Assembly: GCF_010389155.1 (NCBI RefSeq)
Contig: NC_057768.1
Span: 21,771,966 to 21,835,965, forward strand
DNA from: Erigeron canadensis
Taxonomy: Eukaryota > Streptophyta > Magnoliopsida > Asterales > Asteraceae
Length of the DNA: 64,000 nucleotides
Reading direction: 5' to 3'
The translations under genes were made by a program, and so were the position numbers. The notes below the pieces were generated by a model. It was not told the DNA's origin. It saw only the letters and a program-made list of their open reading frames with translations, and ran no database searches. Position 1 is the first letter of the stretch. Every line of letters begins with the position of its first letter. Of this stretch, positions 48,086 through 58,660 are shown piece after piece.

Positions 48086-50315
48086 CACTACAAGAAATCT
48101 GGCTTTTGGCCGCAACAAAAGTCGTCGCCATATGTACATATTATCGTCGCCAAAGCCTACAGCGACGACATTAGTGACGACAAACTTTGGTCGCCAATTC
48201 CTCGTGACCTAAAGTTTTTTGGCGACGATTTTTGTGACGACTATAAGTGAGCTCCACGGACAACAAAAGAAAATAAAAAAGAAATTAGAAAAAACTTTCG
48301 GCGACGACATTAGTGACGACTTTTTTCGTCGCCAAATGATTTTATTAATAATTTTTTTAAAATAAAACTAAAAAACATTTTTTAAAACAATTAAAATAAA
48401 TTAGTTTTGGCCACGACGTTAGTGACGACAATGTCGTCGCCAAAACTAGATTTTTTAATTAAAAAAAATACAGTGCATATACAATACTGTATATGTGCAC
48501 TGTATTTTTTTATACAACCGTATTTATATGTGTATTTATTTATTGTTTTTAATGTATATTTCAATTAAAAAAACCATTTAAGGCTATAAAATCAATTAAC
48601 AAAAAACATAATAACAATTAAGAAACAAATTATACACAATAAATACTATATAAACTATATGAATTTTCATACAAAATATCCAAAAATTAAAATCATACAA
48701 ATGCAAACAATATATTTAAAGTTCAATATTATACAAATATACAAACTATAAAATAACACAAAATACACACAAAAACATTATATAAACTAACAAAATTTCA
48801 CTAACAAAACCATAAAAACTATTAAAAAAATGGTAATAATAAGTATAGAAAGAAACCTTGAAAACTAAAACCGTGGTGGTGGTGATTGTTGAGGTGGTGA
48901 TGACGATGATGACTACGGTGGTGAAGATAACCGTTGCGGTTGCGGTTGCGGTTGCGGTGGTGGTGGTTGGTTCTCGAACATCGAACGATTATGACGGTGG
49001 TCATGATGGTGAAGAAATGATGACGATGGTATGATGATGATGATGATATTATGATAGGGAGGTGGTTGTGGTGGTGGTGGGGGGATGGTATTGCTGCTGC
49101 TAGTTATGGTTGTGTGTGTGTTTTATGTTGTGTGTTTGAGAGAATGAGAGACAAAGTTATGTATAATGATCCTGAAAATTCTTTTTGCCGCGACATTAGT
49201 CACGACATTGTCGTCGCCAAATGTTGGGCGGAGTTTGAATTTGCCGTGAAATTTTCAACGGGAATTCAAATTTTTTGGTGAAAAATATTTAGCGACGACA
49301 TGTCCTCACTAATGTCGCGGCCAAAACCTTTTTATGTCTTTTTCTACCCCACCAACCACCCCAGCTGTATTTGTGTATAAATGTTTTATTATACAGGTTT
49401 TATTATATATTATGATTATTATTTATAAATAATAAACAATTTAATAATAACTATACATACTATTAATTATTTAATTATAAATAATAATAACTTAGTTTTA
49501 TATTAATATATTTGTATCATTTTTTTATTTATATACATATATATATTTAATAAAATTTTAAATTATTATAGATATATTTATTATATAAAAAAGTAATAAC
49601 ATATATTAAAATTAAAATAAATATATAATAATTATAGTTGAATATTAGATTATATATAAACATACATATATAATCAATAATACAATTCAATATTAGTAAT
49701 ATATTATTTATTCATTTATAATTTCTTATTAAATTATAACTATTATATAATTGTTTATTATAATAAGTGTATGTTACTTTTTTTTTTATTAATATAAACA
49801 AAATGAATCATGTAGGTTAGTAAACTAAATTAATTTATGAAAATTAGCTAAATGGGTTGTGTGTGAGTGTTTGTTTCTCACTCGAATAAGCCTATGAGGT
49901 CTTAAACCTTATTTGTTGTCTCATATGAGCCTCATAGACATACTATGATTCATCGATAAGTATGAATGTATGTATATACATCTATATATGTCTATATGGA
50001 CGTAGGTTTGTCTTATACAATTTAAAAGTTTAATAAAAAGTGTTTCTCTAATCATTGGGCTTATTGGGCGCAATAGGTTCACCGTTTGTCTTAATTGCCC
50101 AAAATGGGTTTTGTGTCTTAGTTTTTTAACGCGATTGGGCCAATGGGGTCTTAAACCTCATTTGTTATCTCATGTGGGCCTAATAGGTCCAATATGAATC
50201 ATCGATAAGTATGAATGGGTCGTGTGTTTCATTTTTTTACTCGAATGGACATATTGAGCCTTACACATATTTTTGTTATCTCATGCAAGCCGAAACGACT
50301 CAATATGATTTATCG

Positions 50316-50346
<31 letters not shown>

Positions 50347-51390
50347 TGTATGTATGTATGTCTTATACAACTCAAAGCTTAATTTCTAATGTTAGTCTAA
50401 TCTTGGGCTTATGGAGCCCAATATGTTCACTAGTTGTGGAAATAATTCAAATGGGTTCTTTGTGTATGTCTTTCACTCGAATGGGCCTATTGGGCTTCCA
50501 ATATTAGGGATGTGTGTTCGTCTTTCACTCAGGTTGGTTTATTAGAATCAGTGACGACACTAAGCATGATATCTCCGTTAACATTAATCAGCTTTCCTTT
50601 AATATTCGTATCATCAGTGGTTTTAATTAGCCCAATATCTTTTTCGATCATATGTTTGGGCATATTATGCAAAATATGTACATAACTAAGGTATTTGGGG
50701 TGTGTGTGCCCGTCTTTAAGTCAAATAGCTGCCTTTTGGGCAATCAACATCATTTGTTATCTCATTGGGCCTATTAGGCCCAATATATTTTTCAATGACC
50801 CGTATAGGCCCAATATATTTTTCAATGATTCGTATAGGCCCAATATTATATTTATATCACTAATAACCCCTTAATATTATTATATAACTAATATTATTAT
50901 CATTTCGTTTGATTTAAATGTAATATAAAATAGACTTTTTATCTCAAAAAAACATACGGCGACGACATTGTCGCCGCCAAAGTCGCCACAAACTTTAGGA
51001 GGGAAAAAAGATCTGAAATTTTGGACGGAAAAAATGAAAGTTTCATTCGGTGAAGACAATGTCGTCGCCAAAGTCGTCACCAAATGTTTGGCGGGAATAT
51101 TTAGCTTTGGCGGGAAGTAAATAAAATTTAAAAATTAATAAAAAACATTTGGTGACGACATTAGCGACAACAATGTCGTTGCAGTATATTATTTTCAAAA
51201 AATTACTTTCTCGGATAAATTTAATTCAAAAAGAAATTCAAAATAGTTTTGGCGACGACATTAGCGACGATGTCGTCGCCAAAAGAAAACTTGACTTTTG
51301 ACTACTTTTTTGTCGTTTAGTGGACTTTTGGCGACGAAAAAATTGTCGCAGCGAAAAGTCTCGTCGCCAAAAGCCAAAATTCTTGTAGTA
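48086..51390. mobile_element. CACTA (En/Spm)-type non-autonomous element, 3.3 kb
   Basis: The left end CACTACAAGAAATCTGGCTT and the reverse complement of the right end, TACTACAAGAATTTTGGCTT, form the terminal repeat; CACTACAAGAAA is the classic CACTA terminus. Subterminal regions are packed with GGCGACGACATTAGTGACGA and its complement TCGTCGCC (48110-48440 and 50955-51380), as expected for transposase-binding repeats. A further cluster at 49180-49325 may mark an internal rearrangement or a nested element. No 3-bp duplication is apparent (AGT left, TGG right) and the last right-end base differs from consensus. No transposase is encoded. The middle (49880-50840) holds diverged tandem units. Confidence 0.72.
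49884..50850. repeat. Diverged tandem units inside the CACTA element
   Basis: A segment containing TTGTTATCTCATGTGGGCC and a following CAATATGAATCATCGATA word recurs three to four times (starts near 49910, 50158, 50270 and 50750) with strong divergence. Each has GGGCC/AAT words in between. A (TATG)n tract lies at 50321-50360. These look like old minisatellite-style units, and none is coding. Confidence 0.5.
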
Positions 51391-51723
51391 TGGAACCTCG
51401 AACCGTCGACCAAAGACACTTACCCACGCTTGTATTGCAAACCCACTTATCTAGCCGTGCATCGCACGGGCGTACACTCTATAGTGAATGAGCATGCAAA
51501 AGAGTATATTGTTCTATTTTTTACTATTATCAATGCTTCCCTATACCTAATTTGAGATAATAACTTGGATGGTACCATTAGCGATATCAACCGGTTCCAC
51601 CCGTAGTTGGATAAATCTTGCAGACCCAGATGATAAGGGAGATCGGGTTTGTGTTCTATTGGCAAAGTCTCATAACTGTTTTTTGTAGGGTTTCTTGGTT
51701 ATTAATGTGTTTTTATTGTGTAG

Positions 51724-53048
51724 AGTGTTGTGTTTTCAAGCTCGGTGGAGGTTGTTGGTGGTCGAACAAGTAGTGGTTGGTACTTGATTACCTGCAACTC
51801 CGGTAAATGTCAAAAGGGTTTGACAAGAGATGACGGTGGCTTCAAATGTGAAGGGTGTGATAAGACTGTTTTATATCCCCGTTTCAAGTGATTGTTGTAG
51901 TCGTATATGCATTTGTAGAGTAACAACACCATGTTTGGGTATTCTTAAAACGTCTTTTTGGTTTTGAGCAATAACATTGTTTATTGGTAATAAAAAACAG
52001 GTTCAAGCTGCAATTGGATATTAAGGATGAGACGGCGACAACTGTTGTTACTTTGTTTGATAAGCCTGCTGAAACACTATTCAACCGAACAACAAAGTCA
52101 TTGATGGAAGAAGAATTGCAGGTAGATACTTAAATCTTTTAGTTCGTTGTCGTTATTATGTTTATTTGGAACTTAAAATTTGATATCCATTTTCAATCTT
52201 TTGCACTCATTACAGGATGACTCTAGGGATGATGTTCTTCCACCTGCTTTGCGGGCGTTGATTGGTTCAAAACATACATTTGAGATACCATGCCATACAT
52301 ATTATTGTTCTGGGAGTTATAAAGCATTTAACTGTACTCGGGTAATCTTACCTGGCCCAGATCCCCTGCTATTGGGAGCCAGCAGTAGTAACCATGCTGT
52401 TCATAAGGTAACTGTGGAGTCGTCTACTACTAATGTTAAAGACTCAATCGGTGTTCCCACTCCATCAAAGATCCGTGAACCAAAGAAACGTAAATCGTAA
52501 GTATTGTGTGCAGTACTTTCATATTGAATTGCATTTATCGTTGATTAAATATTCTCTAATTGCTAAATGATCGATGTTAGTCATGTGAATGATTCTGGAC
52601 ATGTGGCTGCACCTGCTGGGAAGAACAAGTCAGTGCTGGATTTGAATGATATTGGTGATCAAAACAGGTAACTGTGTAACACTATGTTTTATTCTTAAAC
52701 CATTGAATTTAATTAATTCTTCTTATATCTTGCAAAATACCAGGCTACCCGATGCTATTCAAACAGATGTGGATGAGGGAAATATAGATGAAGTTGATGC
52801 AACCTTAGTTGATGATGTTTTTGAAGAACCCAACCGATCACCCAGTAAGTCAAAAAAGGAAGGTACATATCAGAGCATTCTTAGTTTTTGTTGTCTAATT
52901 TGGTGCATGGACTAAGCTATTTTGTTATGATCTGTACAGGGATATTGTTGAGTCTGAGTCGGATACCGATGATAATTCTGAAGAGAATTTGGAAGTCGAT
53001 GATGGGCAGGCTTCATTGTTGAAGTCTATGAAAAGCTCATCCTCTTAG
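51724..53048 (+). pseudogene. RPA70-C-like protein, 5'-truncated, multi-exon
   Basis: Probable exons: 51724-51887, 52001-52121, 52216-52496, 52581-52667, 52744-52862 and about 52941-53048, with GT-AG borders. The first encodes a zinc-ribbon segment with CNSGKCQKG and CEGCDKTVLYPRF (Cys x5 Cys, then Cys x2 Cys). The second encodes the OB-fold strand FKLQLDIKDETATTVVTLFD. This is the RPA70 C-terminal DNA-binding domain pattern; in plants many such genes ride in Helitrons or derive from them. Later exons encode an acidic, Ser-rich tail with a basic patch EPKKRK. The upstream DNA-binding domains are missing: the gene begins just 330 bp after a CACTA element. The last exon is open in an acidic frame (DIVESESDTDDNSEE) that does not join in phase with the preceding exon, so a frameshift is likely. 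It is probably non-functional, or a capture. Confidence 0.6.
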
Positions 53049-53072
53049 AGGTGTCAAGGCGTTTTAAATTTG

Positions 53073-54018
53073 TGTTAGGTCCAGATTTACTGGACACGCT
53101 CCAGACGTAACTGTTGGAGTCCTCTGAAGATTTGTCCAGAAATTATGTGAAGACCAATGAACAACTTACTTGTATAGAAATCTGGATTCCACCAGATTTG
53201 TTCACTGGACTTCACTCCAGTCAAGATCTTTCCACTAAAGAACATTCTCACTGAAGTCGAAGACTGAAGTCTGAAGAAAGAAGTCTGACAAATACCGGAG
53301 CTCACTGGAAGACTTACCAGATCTCCTGACTGGAGTCTTTGTCAGTGTTCTAGACCTTACAAGTCTGAACACTGATTACGAGGAATTGACTTTATGCCTT
53401 TACATGTCTTTAACAGGACAATCCATTTGTCTTTTGTTAAAAGCCTTACACGCATGTAAAGGTGGTTGGTTAATTAGAAGACAAGTCACTATCATGTGAC
53501 TTTATTCTTGTACTTTAATAAATGCTTTTAAGGAATTAAAGTAATTTCTTTAAATGCATGTAACCATATTTGTACGGCAAAAAGAATATTATATTTATTC
53601 TTTTTGCCTATAAATACCAAGTCACTTCCTCGTCCAAATTACATACTTTTGCAATTTGGTGCCTTTGCTCAAATACTCTCGATCTAAACAGTCATACTTC
53701 ACAACTTTAAGTATTTCGATCAAAGAGTTTATTTAGCAAAGATTAGATCACTTGTAATTCATAGGTTGTTTAGATACTTACTTTGTAATATCTTGTTCCG
53801 CAACAACCTTGTATTTTATTTAACATCAATAAATAAAATACACTTGAAAATTACATTGTGTCTCACCATTTACCTATTTGCTTATCTTTATATTGCTTAA
53901 GTACGTATTACGTTATATATTCTTGCATTTATATTTATCGTAATACTAGTCCAATCTAGTGCTTACTTGACGTTTAATACTAGTCTTATCTAGTGATTAC
54001 TTGACTTGTTATTCTACA
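53073..54018 (+). mobile_element. LTR-like block, 946 bp
   Basis: It starts TGTTAGGTCCAGATTTACTG and ends GTTATTCTACA, contains a TATA motif CCTATAAATACC at 53608-53619, and has polyadenylation-like AATAAA words near 53830. That is the layout of a plant LTR. The flanks (ATTTG and CTTGT) are not a matching duplication and no primer-binding site follows, so it may be a solo LTR or a misread. The first 270 bp carry many ACTGGA/TCCAGT words. Confidence 0.4.
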
Positions 54019-55120
54019 CTTGTGGGTTAAACCATCGAGTGAAGGACTTCACAATCTGTTTTTTACTTTTATGTTTATGAGAGTCACAACAACGGGTTTT
54101 CCAGTCCTTTTGGATCTCATCTGTTTAGAGTTTGTTTCCTTCCCATGGTTCATTTGGGGTGCATCTCTCACAGTTTTATTTGCTTTCCCTTTCTATTATG
54201 TTACTACTTCGGTTGCTTTGCGATATTTGGTTTTCGACATTGTCTTGGTCAGAGTTCCATTGTAATAAAAAGTTGACTTATATATGGCTATTGTGTCTTC
54301 ATTATGTCATATTATATCCTAGGAGCTCAAACCTAATATTGTTTGCCAACATATAATACTACTTTTCATTCATTCCATCAATACTAACACTGCTTACAAA
54401 TTGCACACTTATATCTTTGTAGCTGAAACTTGAAATTGTTTCACAATTTATAACACTGTTCTGTAGTTTTTACACGGACTTTGAATCATTCATTCCATTA
54501 ATACTACCTCAGTTTACAAATTACACAATTAAATCTGTGGGGTTGAAACTTGAAATTGTTATACGAGTACCACATATAACACAACTTTGTAGTTGATACA
54601 ACTTTGAATCAAAGCATCAAGAAGCAGGAAAACATAAATATATAAATAACGCACGGGCATGCACTCTACTATAGTATAAATAACGGTTATCATTATCATC
54701 ATCATCATTATTTATTTATGATGACTTTACAAAGTTTTGAAATTTCATATTTGCTTTATAGTTTTTATCTTCCATTCAAGTCAACCATTTGCTTTTGGAA
54801 AATTCGAAGTGGGGTGTTGTGATTTGTAAAATTATAAAATTGTAATTCTACATGTTAAAGTATATTCATTCAAGTACTTAAGTGGTATGTTTGAAATATT
54901 AAACAAGATAAAGCATGTCACTTGACAATTTAGACGATTTCGTTTAGTGGATTTTTTTCGTGTTTTTAGCGAATAAGTTTCATTTATTTTTTTTGTCTAT
55001 TTATTTTTACAAAAGTATAGTAAATTAGAAAAGGGTATCGGGAATGGATACTCAATAGAAAACAGTTAGATAAGATTCCGTCTAGACTCGAGGGTTAAAA
55101 GTGTAAGTTTTGTAATATAT
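54019..55120. other. Accessory DNA, no gene seen
   Basis: Two open frames of about 75-80 codons (54020-54356) are hydrophobic and T-rich without a recognised family. A word at 54648-54675 (AACGCACGGGCATGCACTCT) parallels one at 51463-51487 (CGCACGGGCGTACACTCTAT). These may be related Helitron 3' ends bracketing the RPA-like segment, but neither ends in CTRR. Confidence 0.3.
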
Positions 55121-55238
55121 GGTGGAGGGCTTGTCCCTTCTTAGTGTAAGTGTTAAGTTCGAATCCCACAAGTAAAGTTTTCTTGGAGTAATTACTAATA
55201 TAATACTAACGCTACTAACATTTCATCGTTAAAAAAAA
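55121..55238 (+). mobile_element. SINE-like fragment
   Basis: A B box-like word, AAGTTCGAATCCCAC (55155-55169), lies in a segment that ends TTTCATCGTTAAAAAAAATT. The A box is unclear. The layout resembles a decayed tRNA-derived SINE. Confidence 0.35.
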
Positions 55239-55554
55239 TTAAAACAAAAGCAAAATAACTTTAATGTTAGTTATCCTAATCTTACTCTTGTTTTTTTTGG
55301 TAAGGCACCTAATGTTACTCTTAAGCTACATTACATTCCCTAAATATTAAAATGGGTTTATATTATTTACTATTGACTACAACTATATTGATTGCAACAT
55401 GAAAATTTGAAAAATTTTTGTATCATTTATAAGCTAAAAATATTAATATGTAAAAACTTGTCCTTGCAATTTGATTTTCCCAATATAAAATTTATGCAAA
55501 ATTGTTAACTTTTTTGAAAATTTCTCCCATAATAAAGCATTAGGCTTTAAGAGT

Positions 55555-56045
55555 CGAGTTCATAGTTGTTAAACTCTTACGAGTTACGAGTTGAGTCGAT
55601 TCTTACGAGTTGAGTCGATTTACACCAAAAATGAGTCGACTCGTTAGATGACTCGTTTTTGTCCAGATTCTTACGAGTTGTTGTGTAAATTTGGAGCGAA
55701 TCACGAGTCGTAAACTTACAACTATTGTAGTTTGAAACTATGGTTATATATTATATATTATACTTAACTTGTTACATTATTTTGTATGTTATTTATGTAG
55801 TTTTGATAATTTTATTGAGAATTAGAAGATAAATTGTAAGTTTATGTCTCAAAACTATTGCATATGTAATATTTTAGAACTTATATTTGCTTCTAAAGAC
55901 GTCACATATATATAATTTTACTATATTATGTACTATTTAGAAATGTCTTGACTCTTACGAGTTGAGTCACGTACCGAGTCACGAGTCAAAAAATCATATT
56001 TTCGAATCAAGTAAAAAAATTACGAGTCGACAACTACGACTCGGG
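55555..56045. mobile_element. TIR element built of ACGAGTC words
   Basis: The left end (AAGAGTCGAGTTCATAGTTG, then TTAAACTCTTACGAG) and the right end in reverse complement (CCGAGTCGTAGTTGTCGACT) are similar inverted repeats. Words such as TTACGAGTTGAGTCGATT recur at 55588, 55607, 55670 and 55956. No target duplication was identified. No coding capacity. Confidence 0.45.
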
Positions 56046-56138
56046 TTTTTCATATTTTCTTAGTAAGTATCGGTAGTAATTATAATTATAATTATAAATT
56101 GTTCAATGCTAGTAATTTATGTGTTTCTTTTTATGCAC

Positions 56139-56242
56139 ATTGTTAATTTTTACATGTCTTGAATATTTTAACAATATATATAGGTAGATGATTGTTAATT
56201 TTTACATGTCTTGAATGTTTTAACAATATATATAGGTAGATG
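56139..56242. repeat. 52-bp tandem duplication across a splice acceptor
   Basis: Units 56139-56190 and 56191-56242 differ at one or two positions. Each ends in ATATATAGGTAGATG, which is the intron 3 acceptor plus the first codons of exon 4 of the transporter copy. The intact gene has only one. Confidence 0.85.
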
Positions 56243-56770
56243 ATACGTTGGGTAAGTTTCACACACACACCATAGCTGGTCTATTAGGCGGGTTGTTGAC
56301 AGGATTACTAGCTAAGCTAGTCCTATGCGACATATTTTTGCCAGTTACTGGTTCAAGGGGTGCATTTTATGGTGGAAACGGCGGTAAACAATTCAAAACA
56401 AATAGTAGCAACTTTATTTGTGATCGGGTGGAACCTTATATCGACAAGTATTATTCTGTTAGTAATTAGAATTTTTATGCCATCACGAATGCCTGATCAT
56501 GAGTTGATGATCGGTGATGATGCTGTTCATGGAGAAAAAGCGTATGCGTTGTGGGGTGATGGTGAAAAATATGATCCAACAAGACATGGTTCGATTTTTG
56601 GAGCACCCGAGACCATACCAAATTTATGGAAATTGTGCGACAATAAGTGTTACTATTAACTTGTAGGTTCATATAATGAATCACAATTACTTTTTCTTTT
56701 CATGAATATTATTGTTTTGTATATATTGATAACTAGTCTTGATATTTGTGAGCAATACACAATTGAGTTA
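56234..56770 (+). pseudogene. Broken ammonium transporter copy: exon 4 and 3' flank
   Basis: This matches exon 4 of the intact gene (37644-38081) and about 95 bp of 3' flank. The frame runs [19 protein letters not shown] up to GGNGGKQF. A 2-bp deletion then shifts it (CT missing after TTC), so translation goes into a short tail that stops at 56467-56469. Further downstream the original frame returns as [20 protein letters not shown], then breaks again near the C-terminus (PETIPNLW instead of AETTPNYD). It belongs to the same duplicate as 41752-43373, 12.9 kb to the left, with exon 3 absent. Confidence 0.88.
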
Positions 56771-56791
56771 GTTAATCTATCTATCAATCTA

Positions 56792-57016
56792 TATCTATAA
56801 TCTATAACTACTTATAAAACAAATTAAGTATTCTATTTTTGAAATCTCTTAAAACATTTATAGCATACATTTTTTATCAACTATATTACCTTTATTAAAT
56901 CCGTAAATCACATAAATTGATTTAGAATCGCCGTTGTTGCCACTACAAGTCGTCACCGTCATCACTGACTCGCCTCCGCTTACACCGCCACATTGTGCGG
57001 GTATTCGTCTATTTAT
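56792..57016 (+). mobile_element. Helitron-like insert, about 225 bp
   Basis: It begins TCTATATCTATAATCTATAA and ends in a GC-rich part, ACCGCCACATTGTGCGGGTA, then TTCGTCTAT. The hairpin-plus-CTAT ending resembles, but does not exactly match, a Helitron terminus. Comparing 56760-57060 with the inverted copy at 57685-57750 shows that this stretch is absent from the inverted copy, which supports an insertion. Confidence 0.45.
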
Positions 57017-57734
57017 AACTAAAAGAGGAGGTTGGAGGTACACTTGACACCCCTAATTCCTTTTCTTAAGCCTAAATCTCCCTCATAATTAATCTAGCTC
57101 TCTCATTTTTTTTATATTTTTTTTATTTACTTTTTTGCTTATTAAATAAATAATTGTATATATAATCTGTCATAAATTTTTTTCTATTAAAACAAATCTT
57201 TTTCAGTTTTAAAAATATATATTATTCTTAAAACTCTCACAATAAGTTATTATATATACAACACAAATAAAATTTTATTAATCATTTTTTATCAATTCTC
57301 CCCTTTCTATCTTAAAAAAAATCATGGTTATATAGCTTCTTAGCAAAAGAAAAAAAACATTTTTTTAATCACTTTAATTTAACTTTTAGTATTTTGTTCA
57401 TGTTTATTCATTATTTGATATTTAATTTATTTTATTGTTAATTGTAGGTTGATCATGACTTATTCTTTCAAATTTATTTTGCTCATTAATTTATTTTGTT
57501 CACTATTTACATCTTTCTTTTTTAAAGTTAGAATATGACATATATTATGATAGATTTTATATATAGTTAATTATTTAATAAGCAAAAAGTAAAAATATAT
57601 ATATATATATATATATAGAAAAAAGGAGAGAGCTAGATTAATTAGGAGGGAGAATTATATCTAAGAAAAAGAATTAGGGGTGTCAAGTGTACCCCAACCT
57701 CCTCTTTTAGTTATCATATTAATAGATAGATAGA
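57017..57734. repeat. Inverted repeat of a Helitron 5' end around an AT-rich core
   Basis: The plus-strand segment TAACTAAAAGAGGAGGTTGG ... ACACTTGACACCCCTAATTC (57019-57063) returns inverted at 57670-57716, and AATTAATCTAGCTCTCTC (57087-57104) returns at 57624-57642. The 5' start is of the same family as that of the Helitron-like element at 39122-40957. The core (57110-57615) is AT-rich, with an (AT)n tract at 57596-57616. Together with the transporter fragments on either side, this forms one large palindrome. Confidence 0.6.
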
Positions 57735-57918
57735 TTAACTAACTAACTCAAAATGTGTATTGTGCACAAATATCAAGACTAGTTATCAATACATAGAAAA
57801 CAAAAATATTCATGAAAAGAAAGGGTAATTGTGATTTATTATATGAACCTATAAGTTAATAGTAACACCTCCTGCCGCACGATATCCATAATCATAACTT
57901 GATGTGGTTTCGACTGCT
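57735..57918 (-). pseudogene. Inverted fragment of transporter exon 4 and 3' flank
   Basis: Read on the minus strand it contains the end of the transporter coding region (YDYGYRAAGGVTINL, then stop) and the same 3' flank as the copies at 37644 and 56234, down to GAGTTAGTTAGTTAATC. Upstream coding homology stops abruptly near 57918 at AGCAGTCGAAAC. Confidence 0.75.
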
Positions 57919-58660
57919 CATGTGGGAAAAGGAGGTATTGTTTGCGGTAGTGTTTTTTTGGGTGAGAATGTATGAAAGATAAAGTGACGCTGATGTAGTG
58001 ATAAAGAAGATGTCATTGTTTGAAGAGTTCACTAAGATGAGGAATATGTTTGTAAATTTGTTAAAAATAAATAAGTTATGATTGTAAAACTAAACTATGC
58101 TCTAAGATTATTAATTGTGCACAAGTGATTTGATTATTTTCTTTAAACGAAGTTAATATACCTATTATCGCTGCATAATAACAAGGGGATCATCATGCAT
58201 CCTTCACGAAATGCTTGGAGCCAATGGTTGGACTTCACGAAATACTTGTAACGACCCATGGTCAATATCTCATTGGCTAGGGTACGTGCAAGGTTTCACC
58301 ATTATATGGTGAGGTTTCCTTGATGTCGCATATTGACTGAATGTTCGAAAAAAAATCGTGATTCACTATATGAACCTACAAGTTAATAGTAACACCTCTT
58401 GCCGCACCATTTCCATTATCATAATTTGGTGTGGTTTCGGCTGCTCAAGTGGGAAAATGAGGTATTGTTTGTAGCAGTGTCTTATGGATGAGAATATATG
58501 AAAGATGTGAAGTGACGTTGATGTAGTCATAAAGAAAATGTCATTGTTTGAACAGGTCACTAAGATGGAAAATATGTTTGTAAAGTTGTTAAAAATAAAT
58601 TATGATTGTAAAACTTAATTATGCTCTAAGATTATCAATTGTATGATGCACAAATGATTT
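57830..58660. repeat. Tandem duplication (about 0.53 kb offset) carrying transporter ends
   Basis: Unit 1 (57830-58140) and unit 2 (58357-58655) share, in order, the transporter C-terminal fragment (minus strand), GGAGGTATTGTTTG-like DNA, GATGTAGT.ATAAAGAA, TGTCATTGTTTGAA, AATATGTTTGTAAA.TTGTTAAAAATAAA and CTATGCTCTAAGATTAT-like words. Identity is about 85-90 per cent by eye. About 210 bp of other DNA (58146-58356), possibly a SINE-like piece ending CGAAAAAAAATC, lies between them. Confidence 0.7.
58357..58446 (-). pseudogene. Second inverted fragment of the transporter C-terminus
   Basis: On the minus strand it reads [20 protein letters not shown] plus Leu and stop, closer to the intact gene than the neighbouring copy, followed by the same first bases of 3' flank. 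Only the last 22 codons are present. Confidence 0.75.

Noticed and set aside
48822..49004. His/Asn/Arg-rich 60-codon frame
   Set aside because: It comes from GGTGGTGATGA and GCGGTT repeats inside the CACTA element, with no protein family behind it.
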